A stretch of DNA of 64,000 nt from contig NZ_LPWF01000002.1 of assembly GCF_001723305.1 (NCBI RefSeq), positions 1 through 64,000 on the forward strand, in the 5' to 3' direction. The notes under the pieces were generated by a model, which searched no databases, had not been told where the DNA came from, and saw nothing but the letters and a program-made list of their open reading frames with translations. The position numbers were made by a program, and so were the translations under genes. The stretch's first letter is position 1. Each line of letters begins with the position of its first letter. This DNA is from Methyloceanibacter superfactus (GTDB lineage: Bacteria; Pseudomonadota; Alphaproteobacteria; Rhizobiales; Methyloligellaceae). Below, one piece after another: positions 1-8,548 of this stretch.

Positions 1-321
1 GGCCTCCGATAGTGCTCGGCATGCTGTACCGGACGGTGCTCGGCCTCGGACGCTGCGGCAGGGGCGCCTGTCGGCGCGGTTCGGCCTCAGGCGGTGCCGC
101 GCGGCGGCGCTCGTCTTGCACCGGCGCCGCACTGGTCAGCCGCCGATACTCGACCTCCATGAGCGTCGTCACGGCCTCGAGCTCGGCCTGAAGGTCCTCG
201 ACCTTGGCTGATGCTCCCGCTTCAACTGCTCGATTAGTTTTTCGAATTGTGCCTGTGCTCCATTTATTTGCTCCTCGAGGAAGCTGGCACGGTCTTGTAG
301 GTCCCCGCGAATATCACGCAT
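1..321 (-). pseudogene. Coiled-coil protein fragment, frame-broken, runs off the left edge
   Basis: Read on the minus strand, an ATG at 321-319 preceded by an AGGGGG ribosome site opens a frame starting MRDIRGDLQDRASFLEEQ that continues with heptad-like charged and hydrophobic residues. The frame stops soon after the Lys-Arg-Glu near 212, but a one-base shift there continues with ASAKVEDLQAELEAVTTLME and then a Pro/Arg-rich tail to the window edge. The two halves together make one convincing coiled coil, so a single base is probably missing near 211-216. The family is not recognised and the C-terminus lies outside the window. Function unknown. Confidence 0.5.
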
Positions 322-658
322 CGAATCGCCCCCTAGTAACTGACCTCAACAGAACAGAACGCCATGCCGAGGAGGGGAATGACCGCAAGCCCTTAGGCCC
401 GCCGACCGCCGCCCGGCAAGTACGCAAAAACTGATACGGAAAAGCGCCAAACGCAGCCTCAGCCTTGGCGCTCGGCCGTCATATTACCCCCAACCGACTG
501 TCGAGTCTCGCATTTGCGGACACGGCCCGACTCATTCAACATTGGCGCGAGCCTTAGAGAGAAGCGCCCGCTCCTGGTCCCGCCCTGAGAGAAGACCCCT
601 AAGACAAAACCAAGACGCTTTTTGAACAGAAGCGGCGGGCGCAGAAGATGAGGCGTCG
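322..658. other. Intergenic stretch, no gene seen
   Basis: About 340 bases between the edge coiled-coil gene and the stop of the Fsr-like exporter. Both strands were read; the short frames here have no credible ribosome site or protein character. No clear terminator hairpin was found. The 5' part must hold the promoter of the coiled-coil gene, but no convincing -35/-10 pair stands out. Confidence 0.4.
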
Positions 659-1933
659 TTATCTTGTCAACTGGCGGGAGACGATCGCCTCGGTCCCCGC
701 ATTTTTCTCGTGTTTGGGCGGCTTTGGCTTGGCGGTCTCTGGCAGGAAGGCCGCGAGCAGACCGATGGCGGGCAAAAAGGCGCACACATGGTAGACGAAG
801 GTGATGGAGGTGGCGTCGGCGAGCCGGCCGAGAAGGGCCGCGCCGATGCCCGCGATGCCGAAGGCGAGCCCAAAAAACAGCCCCGCCACCATGCCGACCC
901 TGCCCGGCAAGAGACTTTGCGCGTAGACGATGATGGCCGGGTGGGCGGAGGCGAGGATGACGCCGATGATCACGCTGAGCACGGCTGTGCCAAATAGCCC
1001 CACATACGGCAGCGCCAAGGTGAAGGGCAGCACGCCGAGGATCGACCACCAGATCACCCGCCGCGTGCCGATACGGTCACCGATCGGGCCGCCGATCACC
1101 GTGCCAGCCGCGACCGCGCCCAAGAACAGGAACAGATAAAGCTGCGCGGTCTGCACCGGCAGGTCGAAGGTGTGGATCAAGTAGAAAATATAGAAGCTCG
1201 TGATCGACACCAAGTAGAAGTGCTTGGAGAAGGTGAGCGTCACCAACAGGCCGATCGAAATCGCCACCTTGCGGCGCCCAAGCGCGGCGATGGCCTCGCG
1301 CTCCTCGGCGGGCGCGGCGCGCTTCAGCTTCAGGGTCTTGCCATACCAGGTGCCGACGCCCGTCAGCAGCACCATGCCGAGCAGCGCCACCACCGAGAAC
1401 CAGGCGATGGTGCCTTGGCCGTAGGGGAGCACGACGAAGGCGGCGAGCAGCGGCCCGAGCGCCGTGCCGAAATTGCCGCCCACCTGGAACACCGACTGTG
1501 CCATGCCGTGGCGGCCGCCCGAGGCGAGGCGCGCCACGCGCGAGGATTCCGGGTGGAACACCGAAGAGCCCATGCCGATCAGCGCCGCGGCGACAAGCAC
1601 GGCCGCATAGGTGGAGGCGAAGGCGATCAGGATCAGGCCGAGGAGCGAAGACCCCATGCCGACCACCAAGGAGTAAGGAGTCGGGTAGCGGTCGGTGATG
1701 TAGCCGACGAGCGGCTGCAGCACCGAGGCGGTGGCCTGGAAGGTGAAGGTGATGAGCCCGATCTGCGCGAAGTCGAGCGCCAAGCCCGTCTTCAGCATCG
1801 GATAGATCGCCATGATCAGCGACTGGATCACGTCGTTCAGCATGTGACAGACGCTGATGGCGGCGAGCACAGCCACCGCGGTGCGGGGGGCCGCGCCGGT
1901 TGAGGGGCTGTCGTTGTGCGCTTCCGTCGACAT
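659..1933 (-). CDS. fsr: MFS exporter of the fosmidomycin-resistance (Fsr) type
   Basis: A 424-residue major facilitator superfamily protein with about twelve hydrophobic segments. It has the Fsr-like stretch around residues 125-160 (FHPESSRVARLASGGRHG, then QSVFQVGGNFGTALGP) and the short cytoplasmic loop GYITDRYPTP after the second helix, corresponding to the MFS A-motif region. Fsr homologues are inner-membrane drug or metabolite exporters; the substrate here cannot be told from sequence. It is transcribed divergently from the CarS-like gene across about 217 bases that hold a short tandem repeat. Length is normal for the family and the frame is intact. Confidence 0.85.
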   Translation of the reverse strand: MSTEAHNDSPSTGAAPRTAVAVLAAISVCHMLNDVIQSLIMAIYPMLKTGLALDFAQIGLITFTFQATASVLQPLVGYITDRYPTPYSLVVGMGSSLLGLILIAFASTYAAVLVAAALIGMGSSVFHPESSRVARLASGGRHGMAQSVFQVGGNFGTALGPLLAAFVVLPYGQGTIAWFSVVALLGMVLLTGVGTWYGKTLKLKRAAPAEEREAIAALGRRKVAISIGLLVTLTFSKHFYLVSITSFYIFYLIHTFDLPVQTAQLYLFLFLGAVAAGTVIGGPIGDRIGTRRVIWWSILGVLPFTLALPYVGLFGTAVLSVIIGVILASAHPAIIVYAQSLLPGRVGMVAGLFFGLAFGIAGIGAALLGRLADATSITFVYHVCAFLPAIGLLAAFLPETAKPKPPKHEKNAGTEAIVSRQLTR

Positions 1934-2064
1934 GACGCGTGAGCCTTTGCAAGACTAAGGCGGGCAGACGTGACTGAGTTGGGGAGACTTGGGCCAAACG
2001 GCGGGGTTGAGGCAAGGGGGCAATTTGCCCGTTTGTCTCGCCGCGCCAGCCCCGAGGGGCCATA

Positions 2065-2092
2065 TGCCCTAGAGACTGGTGCCCTAGAGACT
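2065..2092. repeat. Two-copy 15-bp direct repeat in a divergent promoter region
   Basis: The 13-mer TGCCCTAGAGACT occurs at 2065-2077 and again at 2080-2092, a perfect tandem copy with a 15-base period. It lies between the divergent fsr-like and CarS-like genes. It could be a duplicated operator or chance slippage; no regulator gene is adjacent. Confidence 0.6.
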
Positions 2093-2150
2093 AGCGACTT
2101 GAGCGATCGGACGAGGCGGGTTGGCCGGCGAACCAGCAGGGATCTCCTCC

Positions 2151-2639
2151 ATGCAGCCAATGTTGATCTTCGAGCTTCTCGTGCTGGTGACCGTGGCCAA
2201 TGCCGCGCCGCCCCTCGCCAAAAGATTGCTCGGAGATACGCTCGCCCAGCCGCTCGATGGCGGCGCCAGGTTCGTCGACGGGCGGCCTCTCTTTGGATCC
2301 ACGAAAACCATCCGCGGCATTGCGGTTTGTCTCGTGGCAACACCCATCGCCGCCATGCTGCTGGGAATGGGCTGGGAGATCGGTTTGGTGGTCGCCATCG
2401 CGGCCATGGCCGGAGACCTCGTCTCCAGCTTCACCAAACGGCGGCTGGGACTTCCGTCAAGCAGCCGGGCGATCGGACTCGATCACATTCCGGAATCGTT
2501 GTTTCCGTTTATCGCGAGCCGGCTACTGCTGCCGGTGACCGTTCTCGACATCGTGACCGGTACGGCGATCTTCTTCGTCGCTTCGCTGATCGTGTCCCGC
2601 ATCCTGTTCAAGCTCGGCATCCGCGACGAGCCTTATTGA
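2151..2639 (+). CDS. CDP-archaeol synthase (CarS/DUF46)-like membrane protein
   Basis: About 162 residues with four to five hydrophobic segments. The family signatures are clear: ANAAPPLAKRLLGD near the N-terminus, then FVDGRPLFGSTKTIRG, MAGDLVSSFTKRRLGLPSSS and GLDHIPESLFP. In archaea CarS transfers CMP from CTP to an unsaturated archaeol; bacterial members are common in proteobacteria but their lipid substrate is not established. The start at ATG 2151 is preferred because AGGGA sits eight bases upstream; an in-frame TTG at 2121 has its purine-rich site directly abutting the codon. The 3' end overlaps the convergent phosphoesterase by seven bases. Confidence 0.8.
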   Translation: MQPMLIFELLVLVTVANAAPPLAKRLLGDTLAQPLDGGARFVDGRPLFGSTKTIRGIAVCLVATPIAAMLLGMGWEIGLVVAIAAMAGDLVSSFTKRRLGLPSSSRAIGLDHIPESLFPFIASRLLLPVTVLDIVTGTAIFFVASLIVSRILFKLGIRDEPY

Positions 2640-3607
2640 CCGGCGCGACCGGCGTCCGTCCGGGTGAGCCGGTGCAGGGTGATCTCGGGCGGACAGTTGA
2701 AGCGCACCGGCACGACGGACGAGCCGGCGCCGACGGCGGTGTAGCCGATCATCTCGTGGTGGCGCCAGGCCCCCGAGCCCAAGCCGCGGGGCAGCACCGC
2801 GCTCAGCGTGATGGGGATCCCACCCGGAAGGCAGATCTGGCCGCCATGGGTGTGGCCGCTCAGCAGCACGTCGAAATCGGCGTGCGCGGCCTGCCGGTAG
2901 ATCTCCGGTGTATGCGTGACGAGGATCGAGAACTCCTCGTGGGGAATGGCGTCCGCCGCCTTCTCGATATTGTCCATGCGATAGAAATGCGCGTCGTCGA
3001 CGCCGGCGAGATGAATGCGCTTGCCCTCACGCTCGACGATCTCGGCCTCGTTGAGAAGCATCCGCACGCCCATCTGCTCCAGACCCGGCACCATGAGAAT
3101 GGTGTCGTGATTGCCGAGCACGCCATAGACCGGGCCCTTCAGGGCGGCGCAGACCTTGGCCATGCCGGCGAGCGACGCCTCATACGGGCCCCAAGTCTTG
3201 CCGCGATAGTCTCCGGTCAGAATGCAGAGATCGTAGTTGAGATCTTTGACGAGCTCGATCACGCGCGCCATGGCGGCCTCGCTCATGTCGACATGGAGGT
3301 CGGTGAGCTGGAGGATGGTGAAGCCGTCGAAAGCCTCGGGCAACCGCGGGACACCAATGACATTGCGCTTGAGCTCGACCTTCGCCGCGTTGCGCAAGCC
3401 CCGCCAATAGAGACCGGTGGCCATGAGCACGGCGCGGATCGCCATGTGCCCCAGGGTCAGGTTCTCGATATGGAAGAAGTTGATGCCTTGGCCGAAGACC
3501 TGCGCCTCATGATCCCTCTCGATGCCGAGGCGCTGGCGCGCGTGCCGCCGGCCGAGGCGCTTCTCCAGGATCGCAAGGACATCGTCATCGGTCATGGCGG
3601 GACACAT
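2633..3607 (-). CDS. Calcineurin-like metallophosphoesterase (YaeI/YkuE type)
   Basis: 324 residues. After an N-terminal region with one hydrophobic stretch the metal-binding motifs of the superfamily appear in order: LTDLHVD (around 100), LTGDYRGK, GNHD (around 170), an isolated THTP and GHTHGGQ (around 250). Members of this branch are membrane-associated phosphodiesterases, some acting on lipid or UDP-lipid substrates; the actual substrate is not shown here. The start could also be the ATG four codons in (3595); neither has a strong ribosome site. It is convergent with the CarS-like gene. Confidence 0.85.
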   Translation of the reverse strand: MCPAMTDDDVLAILEKRLGRRHARQRLGIERDHEAQVFGQGINFFHIENLTLGHMAIRAVLMATGLYWRGLRNAAKVELKRNVIGVPRLPEAFDGFTILQLTDLHVDMSEAAMARVIELVKDLNYDLCILTGDYRGKTWGPYEASLAGMAKVCAALKGPVYGVLGNHDTILMVPGLEQMGVRMLLNEAEIVEREGKRIHLAGVDDAHFYRMDNIEKAADAIPHEEFSILVTHTPEIYRQAAHADFDVLLSGHTHGGQICLPGGIPITLSAVLPRGLGSGAWRHHEMIGYTAVGAGSSVVPVRFNCPPEITLHRLTRTDAGRAGQ

Positions 3608-3810
3608 GTCACTTCAGCCCAGATTTGTCATGGGCCGAAAGCCTGGGCGTGACAATCGCGCGGCGATTGAATTTTGCCAATGCAGATCGAGGAAGAGTGC
3701 CGGCGCCCTTTTGGCACGATGCCCGGTCCCGGCCGTTGGCGGCGTCTCGGTTCTCTGTCACAGCACAAAGGTCCCGCAAGAGGGCTTCCCGCAACAATCA
3801 CGAGGGCCGC

Positions 3811-4227
3811 ATGAGACATCTTCTGTTTGGCGCCGCGCTCTGCACGGCCCTGCTATCCGCCGCTCCGCTTCACGCGGCCATCGACGCCGTACCGTCGCGC
3901 AAGCCCGGCTATTGGGAGATCACCACAGTGGCGCCCGTTTCCGGCATGACCAAGATCAAAGTCTGCATCGGCGAGGACGACGACATCGTGCGGCCCGAGG
4001 GCGGCGATTGCACCGAACCCAAGCTGACGCCGCTCAACGAGGGCGTCATCGTCGATGTGGTGTGCACCACCAAAGAGGGCAAGCAAACCATCAGCACCAC
4101 CTTCACCGGCGATTTCGACACCCGCTATCACGCCATCCTGAAAACGACCTTCGATCCGCCGCTGGGCGCCATAAGCCACATGGGCGTGAATATCGACGGC
4201 AAGTATCTCGGGCCCGACTGCCCCTAG
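3811..4227 (+). CDS. DUF3617-type secreted protein
   Basis: 138 residues starting with a classical signal peptide (MRHLLFGAALCTALLSAAP then LHA as the likely cleavage site). The mature part opens KPGYWEITTVAPVSG, typical of DUF3617 periplasmic proteins, and holds four cysteines (CIGED, DCTEP, VVCTT, PDCP) that may form two disulfides. The start is fixed by GAGGG six bases upstream of ATG 3811; the open frame extends upstream without protein character. Function of the family is unknown. It stands alone between two opposite-facing units. Confidence 0.75.
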   Translation: MRHLLFGAALCTALLSAAPLHAAIDAVPSRKPGYWEITTVAPVSGMTKIKVCIGEDDDIVRPEGGDCTEPKLTPLNEGVIVDVVCTTKEGKQTISTTFTGDFDTRYHAILKTTFDPPLGAISHMGVNIDGKYLGPDCP

Positions 4228-4322
4228 GCGGGGGGCGGCGGCCGAGTAGGCTTCCACACAGAACCTCGCGCGCCCTGCTTGCAACCGCTGGCACATGCAT
4301 TGCACAACTTGCTCCGGTTGTA

Positions 4323-4348
4323 GCGCAAGCGCGATGTCGCGTTTGCGC
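4323..4348. repeat. 26-base near-perfect inverted repeat upstream of ppk2
   Basis: Two 12-base arms, 4323-4334 and 4337-4348, pair completely (one G-T) around a two-base centre. It lies in the otherwise empty 193-base gap before ppk2. It is not followed by a T-run, so an intrinsic terminator is unlikely; a palindromic operator or cruciform-prone site is possible. No known regulator consensus was recognised. Confidence 0.5.
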
Positions 4349-4432
4349 TGCACAAGAATGCGGCGATTTTCCCGGGGCGCGCCTCAGCTGTAGTCATTCC
4401 GCCCCCCGGCACACACTGAAGTGGGGGTGACC

Positions 4433-5329
4433 GTGGACGCCATGACCAAGGAAGCGAAGAAGGCCAAGAAGCAGAAAAAGAACGGCAAACATCTCTCTGA
4501 CGAGGACCTCGCCGCCGCCGACCTGCATGTCGGGGACCTTAAGGCGAAGACCAAGAAGATCAGCACCAAGGCCTATGAGAAGGAACTCGCGCGCCTTCAG
4601 GTCGAACTGGTCAAGATGCAGGAGTGGATCAAGCACGAGAAGCTGCGTGTCGTGGTGATCTTCGAGGGGCGCGACGCCGCCGGCAAAGGCGGCGTCATCA
4701 AGCGCATCACCGAGAGTCTCAATCCGCGTCTGTGCCGCGTCGTGGCGCTGGCGACGCCGTCGGAACGCGATAAGACGTCATGGTACTTCCAGCGCTACGT
4801 GCCGCATCTGCCGGCCGCCGGCGAAATGGTCCTGTTCGACCGCAGCTGGTACAACCGCGCCGGCGTCGAACGGGTGATGGGCTTCTGCAGCGACATCGAA
4901 TATCAGGAGTTCCTGCGCAGCTGCCCCGAGTTCGAGCGCATGCTCGTGCGGTCCGGCATCATCTTAGTCAAATACTGGTTCTCGGTGAGCGACGAGGAGC
5001 AGGAGCGGCGCTTCCAGAAGCGCATGAACGACCGCACTCGCAGCTGGAAGCTGAGCCCGATGGACGTGGAGTCGCGGTCGCGCTGGGTCGACTATTCGCG
5101 CGCCAAGGACACCATGTTCGCCCATACCGATATCAAGCAGGCGCCCTGGTATGTGGTGAAGGCCGACAACAAGAAGCTGGCGCGGCTCAACTGCATCACC
5201 CATCTGCTCAGCATGGTCGAGTATGGCGATCTCACGCCGACCCCGCCGCAACTCCCGCCGCGGCCCAAGGCCGACGACTATGTGCGCCCGCCGATGGAGG
5301 ACCAGAACTTCGTGCCGGACTACTGGTAG
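4433..5329 (+). CDS. ppk2: Polyphosphate kinase 2
   Basis: About 298 residues. PPK2 enzymes transfer phosphate between polyphosphate and nucleotides (usually polyP + NDP to NTP). The Walker A loop FEGRDAAGKGG (about residue 75-85), the downstream TPSERDKTSWYFQRYVPHLP and the Walker B segment LFDRSWYNRAGVERVMGF are all present, as is the basic lid region NDRTRSWKLSPMD. The N-terminus is Lys-rich. Start is uncertain: GTG 4421, GTG 4433 and ATG 4442 are in frame; GGGGG at 4423-4427 is best spaced for 4433. Single-domain length matches the family; it appears monocistronic. Confidence 0.93.
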   Translation: MDAMTKEAKKAKKQKKNGKHLSDEDLAAADLHVGDLKAKTKKISTKAYEKELARLQVELVKMQEWIKHEKLRVVVIFEGRDAAGKGGVIKRITESLNPRLCRVVALATPSERDKTSWYFQRYVPHLPAAGEMVLFDRSWYNRAGVERVMGFCSDIEYQEFLRSCPEFERMLVRSGIILVKYWFSVSDEEQERRFQKRMNDRTRSWKLSPMDVESRSRWVDYSRAKDTMFAHTDIKQAPWYVVKADNKKLARLNCITHLLSMVEYGDLTPTPPQLPPRPKADDYVRPPMEDQNFVPDYW

Positions 5330-5336
5330 GACGACC

Positions 5337-6068
5337 TCAAGCGACCCAGCGAGCGATCTCCGTCTGCTCCGGAAAGAATCGCTCGGCCATGCGTCCGACA
5401 TAGCGCTTGAGATTGCCGTGGCCTTCGACCGCGCCGCGCAGCGGCGTCTCGAAGGAAGGACAGAGCCCGCCGACGACAAAGGCGAAAACGGTGGCATCGA
5501 GACCGGTGGGCTCGGCGCTCATCATGAATGGCTTTTCGGCGAGGAACGTCGCCGCGGCATCGAGCGACCGCGTACCGAGCGCGACGATCTCCTCCGGCGT
5601 GTGGCGCCCCATGCCATGGCCCTGGATCTCGGATCGAATTTGCCGCCGCGCCATACGCCGGACGACCAGACGCATAGGCATCGGCACCCGATCGAAGTAG
5701 CCCGACGTGACGCGGAAGTTGTTCTCGTCAACCCAGCGGGAGTGCAGGAACGCCCAATAGGCGTGGTCCTCCAGCATCTTCTCGAAGGCCCAAGCGACGG
5801 CGCGCTGCTCGGCGTCTAACCCGCGATCGAAGTCGATGCCGTATTTCTTCTCCAGGTGTTCGCGGATGAAGGTCGAGTCCGCGATGACCTCGCCGTCGTC
5901 CTCGATATAGGGCAGCTTGCCCTTCGGCGCCTTGTTGAAGCCTCCGGTCTGCACTCGATAATCGAGCCCGGCCATCTTGAGCAGAGTCTCGACCTTGGTC
6001 ACGAACGGGCTCATGTCGGGGAGCCCGAACGCCTCGCCGAATGCGTAAAGGGTGATCATCGAGGCCAT
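5337..6068 (-). CDS. Glutathione S-transferase-like protein (FAXC/metaxin-type)
   Basis: 243 residues with an N-terminal thioredoxin-like domain (MITLYAFGEAFGLPDMSPFV, then KLPYIEDDGEVIADSTFI, the region that binds glutathione in true GSTs) and an all-helical C-terminal half. The long insert around VTSGYFDRVPMPMRLVVRRM is typical of the 'failed axon connections'/GST_N_4 branch seen in many alphaproteobacteria. The substrate is unknown. The start may be ATG 6068 or three codons later (6059). It is convergent with ppk2, seven bases apart. Confidence 0.8.
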   Translation of the reverse strand: MASMITLYAFGEAFGLPDMSPFVTKVETLLKMAGLDYRVQTGGFNKAPKGKLPYIEDDGEVIADSTFIREHLEKKYGIDFDRGLDAEQRAVAWAFEKMLEDHAYWAFLHSRWVDENNFRVTSGYFDRVPMPMRLVVRRMARRQIRSEIQGHGMGRHTPEEIVALGTRSLDAAATFLAEKPFMMSAEPTGLDATVFAFVVGGLCPSFETPLRGAVEGHGNLKRYVGRMAERFFPEQTEIARWVA

Positions 6069-6173
6069 CTCGTGCTGGCGCGGCTAAGCTGGCAGCGATT
6101 GTCCCGACCGCTGATGTCAGGAGTGAGGCATCGGGCACGGCACGGCGAACCGCGGGCATTGCAGGCGCATTCC

Positions 6174-6263
6174 TGGCGGAGAGAGAGGGATTCGAACCCT
6201 CGAGACGGTTACCCGCCTACACGCGTTCCAGGCGTGCGCCTTCAACCACTCGGCCACCTCTCC
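6174..6263 (-). tRNA. tRNA-Ser(GGA)
   Basis: The minus strand folds as a class II tRNA: acceptor GGAGAGG pairing with TCTCTCC, the D-arm GCCGAGTGG, anticodon stem CACGC/GCGTG around loop CTGGAAC (anticodon GGA, reading UCC), an extended variable arm, and the T-loop TTCGAAT with stem GAGGG/CCCTC. The discriminator is G and CCA is encoded at 6176-6174. The 90-base length is right for serine. Confidence 0.95.
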
Positions 6264-6293
6264 CAGAATAGGAATGCTTCCGGAAAGCGGCGC

Positions 6294-6321
6294 ACTATAC
6301 CGAAGCGCCCTCCCCATTCAA
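6294..6321 (-). promoter_or_regulatory. Sigma-70-type promoter of tRNA-Ser
   Basis: On the minus strand a -35 hexamer TTGAAT (6321-6316) and a -10 hexamer TATAGT (6299-6294) are separated by 16 bases, about 30 bases upstream of the mature tRNA 5' end. Both match the housekeeping consensus at four to five of six positions, and placement fits a short tRNA leader. Confidence 0.6.
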
Positions 6322-6423
6322 GCGAGCCTTGCGAGATCGCCGGAACGTGACCAAAGCACCGTTTGAACGTGATCGGACGATGGCTTATGTAATCGGAAAC
6401 TCGCGATTGGCCACTTATCGCTC

Positions 6424-6741
6424 ATGCTTCTGATCCTTCGCATTCTCGGCGTCTGGCTGCTGTTGCTCGCCATGGTCGCCGCCGTCGTCGACGCCACCAA
6501 GAGCCTGGCGGGGGGCGGCGCGTGGGTGGTGACGCCCATGGGCGAGCAGTGGCGGCAGCTGGCGCCCGACACGCTGACCGTCTCGAAGACCTGGATCGAG
6601 ACCACCGTCGGCAAATGGCTGTGGGACCCGGTGATCGTCGCCATCCTGAGCGCGCCGACCTGGGTCGTGTTCGGCATTCTCGGCGTGTTCCTCTATTGGC
6701 TCGGCCAAAAGCGCAAGCCGGTCGAGGTGTTCATCAACTAG
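6424..6741 (+). CDS. Small two-helix inner-membrane protein, unknown function
   Basis: 105 residues: an N-terminal transmembrane helix (LLILRILGVWLLLLAMVAAV), a loop with GGGAWVVTPMGEQWRQLAP and SKTWIETTVGKWLWDP, and a second helix ending in the basic tail GQKRKPVEVFIN. The protein is conserved-looking and fully in frame, but I do not recognise a named family. The ribosome site is weak. It lies 36 bases upstream of msrA on the same strand and may be cotranscribed with it. Confidence 0.65.
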   Translation: MLLILRILGVWLLLLAMVAAVVDATKSLAGGGAWVVTPMGEQWRQLAPDTLTVSKTWIETTVGKWLWDPVIVAILSAPTWVVFGILGVFLYWLGQKRKPVEVFIN

Positions 6742-6777
6742 CCGGACGTTCGGGGGGACGGCCAAACGGAGACCTCC

Positions 6778-7434
6778 ATGTTCAGCTTCTCACGCAAACC
6801 TCTTTCTATTCCCTCGCCCGACGAGGCCCTGCCCGGGCGCGCCGAGCCCCTGCCCACGGCGGAGCAGCATTACGTCCTCGGCGGCGCCCTGAAAGGCCCC
6901 TACCCGGAAGGCGCCGAGACGGCGATCTTCGGCCTCGGCTGCTTCTGGGGCGCGGAGCGAAAATTCTGGGAGCTCGACGGCGTCACCGTGACGGCGGTGG
7001 GCTATGCGGGCGGATCGACGCCCAACCCCACTTACGAGGAAGTGTGCTCCGGGCGCACAGGGCATACCGAGGCCGTGCTCGTGGTCTTCGACCCGAAGCG
7101 CATCGGCTATGACGAACTGCTGAAAGTCTTCTGGGAGAGCCACAACCCGACCCAAGGCATGCGCCAGGGCAACGACGTCGGCACCCAGTACCGCTCCGGC
7201 ATCTACTACACGTCCGAGGATCAGCGGCGGGCGGCGGAAGCGTCCAAAGCGGCCTATGAGGCGGCGCTCCGCGCGAGCGGCATGGGACCCATCACCACCG
7301 AGATCAAGCCTGCGCCCACGTTCTATTTTGCGGAGGGCTACCACCAGCAGTATCTGGCCAAGAACCCGGCCGGCTATTGCGGGCTCGGCGGCACGGGCGT
7401 CTCCTGCCCCATCGGCACCGGGGTCGAGGCTTAG
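6778..7434 (+). CDS. msrA: Peptide methionine sulfoxide reductase A
   Basis: 218 residues. Reduces methionine-S-sulfoxide in proteins. The catalytic motif [13 protein letters not shown] (about residue 55) contains the nucleophilic Cys; [45 protein letters not shown] and [16 protein letters not shown] are all family hallmarks. Resolving Cys candidates lie in the C-terminal [13 protein letters not shown]. There is no signal peptide, so it is cytoplasmic. Convergent with trpS, three bases apart. Confidence 0.96.
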   Translation: MFSFSRKPLSIPSPDEALPGRAEPLPTAEQHYVLGGALKGPYPEGAETAIFGLGCFWGAERKFWELDGVTVTAVGYAGGSTPNPTYEEVCSGRTGHTEAVLVVFDPKRIGYDELLKVFWESHNPTQGMRQGNDVGTQYRSGIYYTSEDQRRAAEASKAAYEAALRASGMGPITTEIKPAPTFYFAEGYHQQYLAKNPAGYCGLGGTGVSCPIGTGVEA

Positions 7435-7437
7435 GCT

Positions 7438-8484
7438 CTAGCTGCGGATGAAGCCGACGATGTCCTTGGTCTTGGCCAGGATCGGATCGGCAATGGCGTG
7501 CGCGCGAGAGGCGCCGTCGGCGAGAATCCGGTCGATCTCGACCGGATCGGCCAGGAGCCGGCGCATCTCGTCGCCGATGGGCGTGAGCTTCTCCGTGGCG
7601 AGCTCGGCCAGCGCTTCCTTGAACTTCGAGAAGGGCGCGCCGCCATATTGACGCAACACCACATCTTTTTGCGTGCCCTGAAGCGCCGCATAGATGCCGA
7701 TGAGGTTGTCGGCTTCCGCGCGCGCCTCGAGCCCCTCCACCTCGGACGGCAACGGCTCCGGATCGGTCTTCGCCTTCTTGATCTTCTTGGCGATGGCATC
7801 GGCGTCATCGGTGAGGTTGATGCGGCTCAGATCCGACGGGTCTGACTTCGACATCTTCTTGGTGCCGTCGCGGAAGCTCATGACCCGCGTCGCCGGTCCG
7901 GCGATCAGCGGCTCGGGCAGCGGGAAGAAGCCGCCCGGATAGTCGGCGCGCGCAATGGTCTTGGCGAAGTCGTTGTTTGACTTCTGGGCGATGTCGCGGG
8001 CGAGTTCGAGATGCTGCTTCTGGTCCTCGCCGACCGGCACATGGGTCGCGTGATAGAGCAGAATGTCGGCCGCCATGAGGTTCGGATAGACATAGAGACC
8101 CGCGCTCGCGTTCTCGCGGTCCTTGCCGGCCTTCTCCTTGAACTGGGTCATGCGGTTCAGCCAGCCGAGGCGGGCCACGCAGTTCAAGATCCAGGCGAGC
8201 TCGGCGTGCCCTGACACCTGGCTCTGATTGAAGATGATCTGGCGGGTGGGATCTATCCCTGCGGCAATGAAGGCCGCCGTGACCTCGCGCGTGTTGTGGG
8301 TCAGCTCGTCCGGGTCCTGGAACACGGTGATGGCGTGGAGATCGACCACGCAATACAGGCACTCATGCTCGTCCTGAAGCGCCACGAAGCGGGTGATGGC
8401 GCCGAGATAGTTGCCGAGATGGAGATTGCCCGTCGGCTGGACGCCCGAGAAGACCCGGGGCTTATGTTTGCTGTTCTCTTGCAT
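7438..8484 (-). CDS. trpS: Tryptophanyl-tRNA synthetase
   Basis: 348 residues from ATG 8484. Charges tRNA-Trp. Class I signatures are present: the HIGH-like motif in [12 protein letters not shown] (about residue 19-30, preceded by [10 protein letters not shown]) and the KMSKS loop ([16 protein letters not shown]). The open frame extends about 58 codons upstream without protein character, so the internal ATG is chosen. Length equals that of bacterial TrpS. It ends the minus-strand block that begins with mutS. Confidence 0.96.
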   Translation of the reverse strand: MQENSKHKPRVFSGVQPTGNLHLGNYLGAITRFVALQDEHECLYCVVDLHAITVFQDPDELTHNTREVTAAFIAAGIDPTRQIIFNQSQVSGHAELAWILNCVARLGWLNRMTQFKEKAGKDRENASAGLYVYPNLMAADILLYHATHVPVGEDQKQHLELARDIAQKSNNDFAKTIARADYPGGFFPLPEPLIAGPATRVMSFRDGTKKMSKSDPSDLSRINLTDDADAIAKKIKKAKTDPEPLPSEVEGLEARAEADNLIGIYAALQGTQKDVVLRQYGGAPFSKFKEALAELATEKLTPIGDEMRRLLADPVEIDRILADGASRAHAIADPILAKTKDIVGFIRS

Positions 8485-8548
8485 GGCCCGCGCGTTATGG
8501 CTTGGGGCAGGCTTTCGCGCAAGCGCACTCAGCGCAAGGACCAGACAG

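Noticed and set aside
1970-3652. Long plus-strand open frame (560 codons) across carS and the phosphoesterase
   Set aside because: Arg/His/Gly-rich translation without any domain; it is the shadow of the two real genes in a GC-rich genome.
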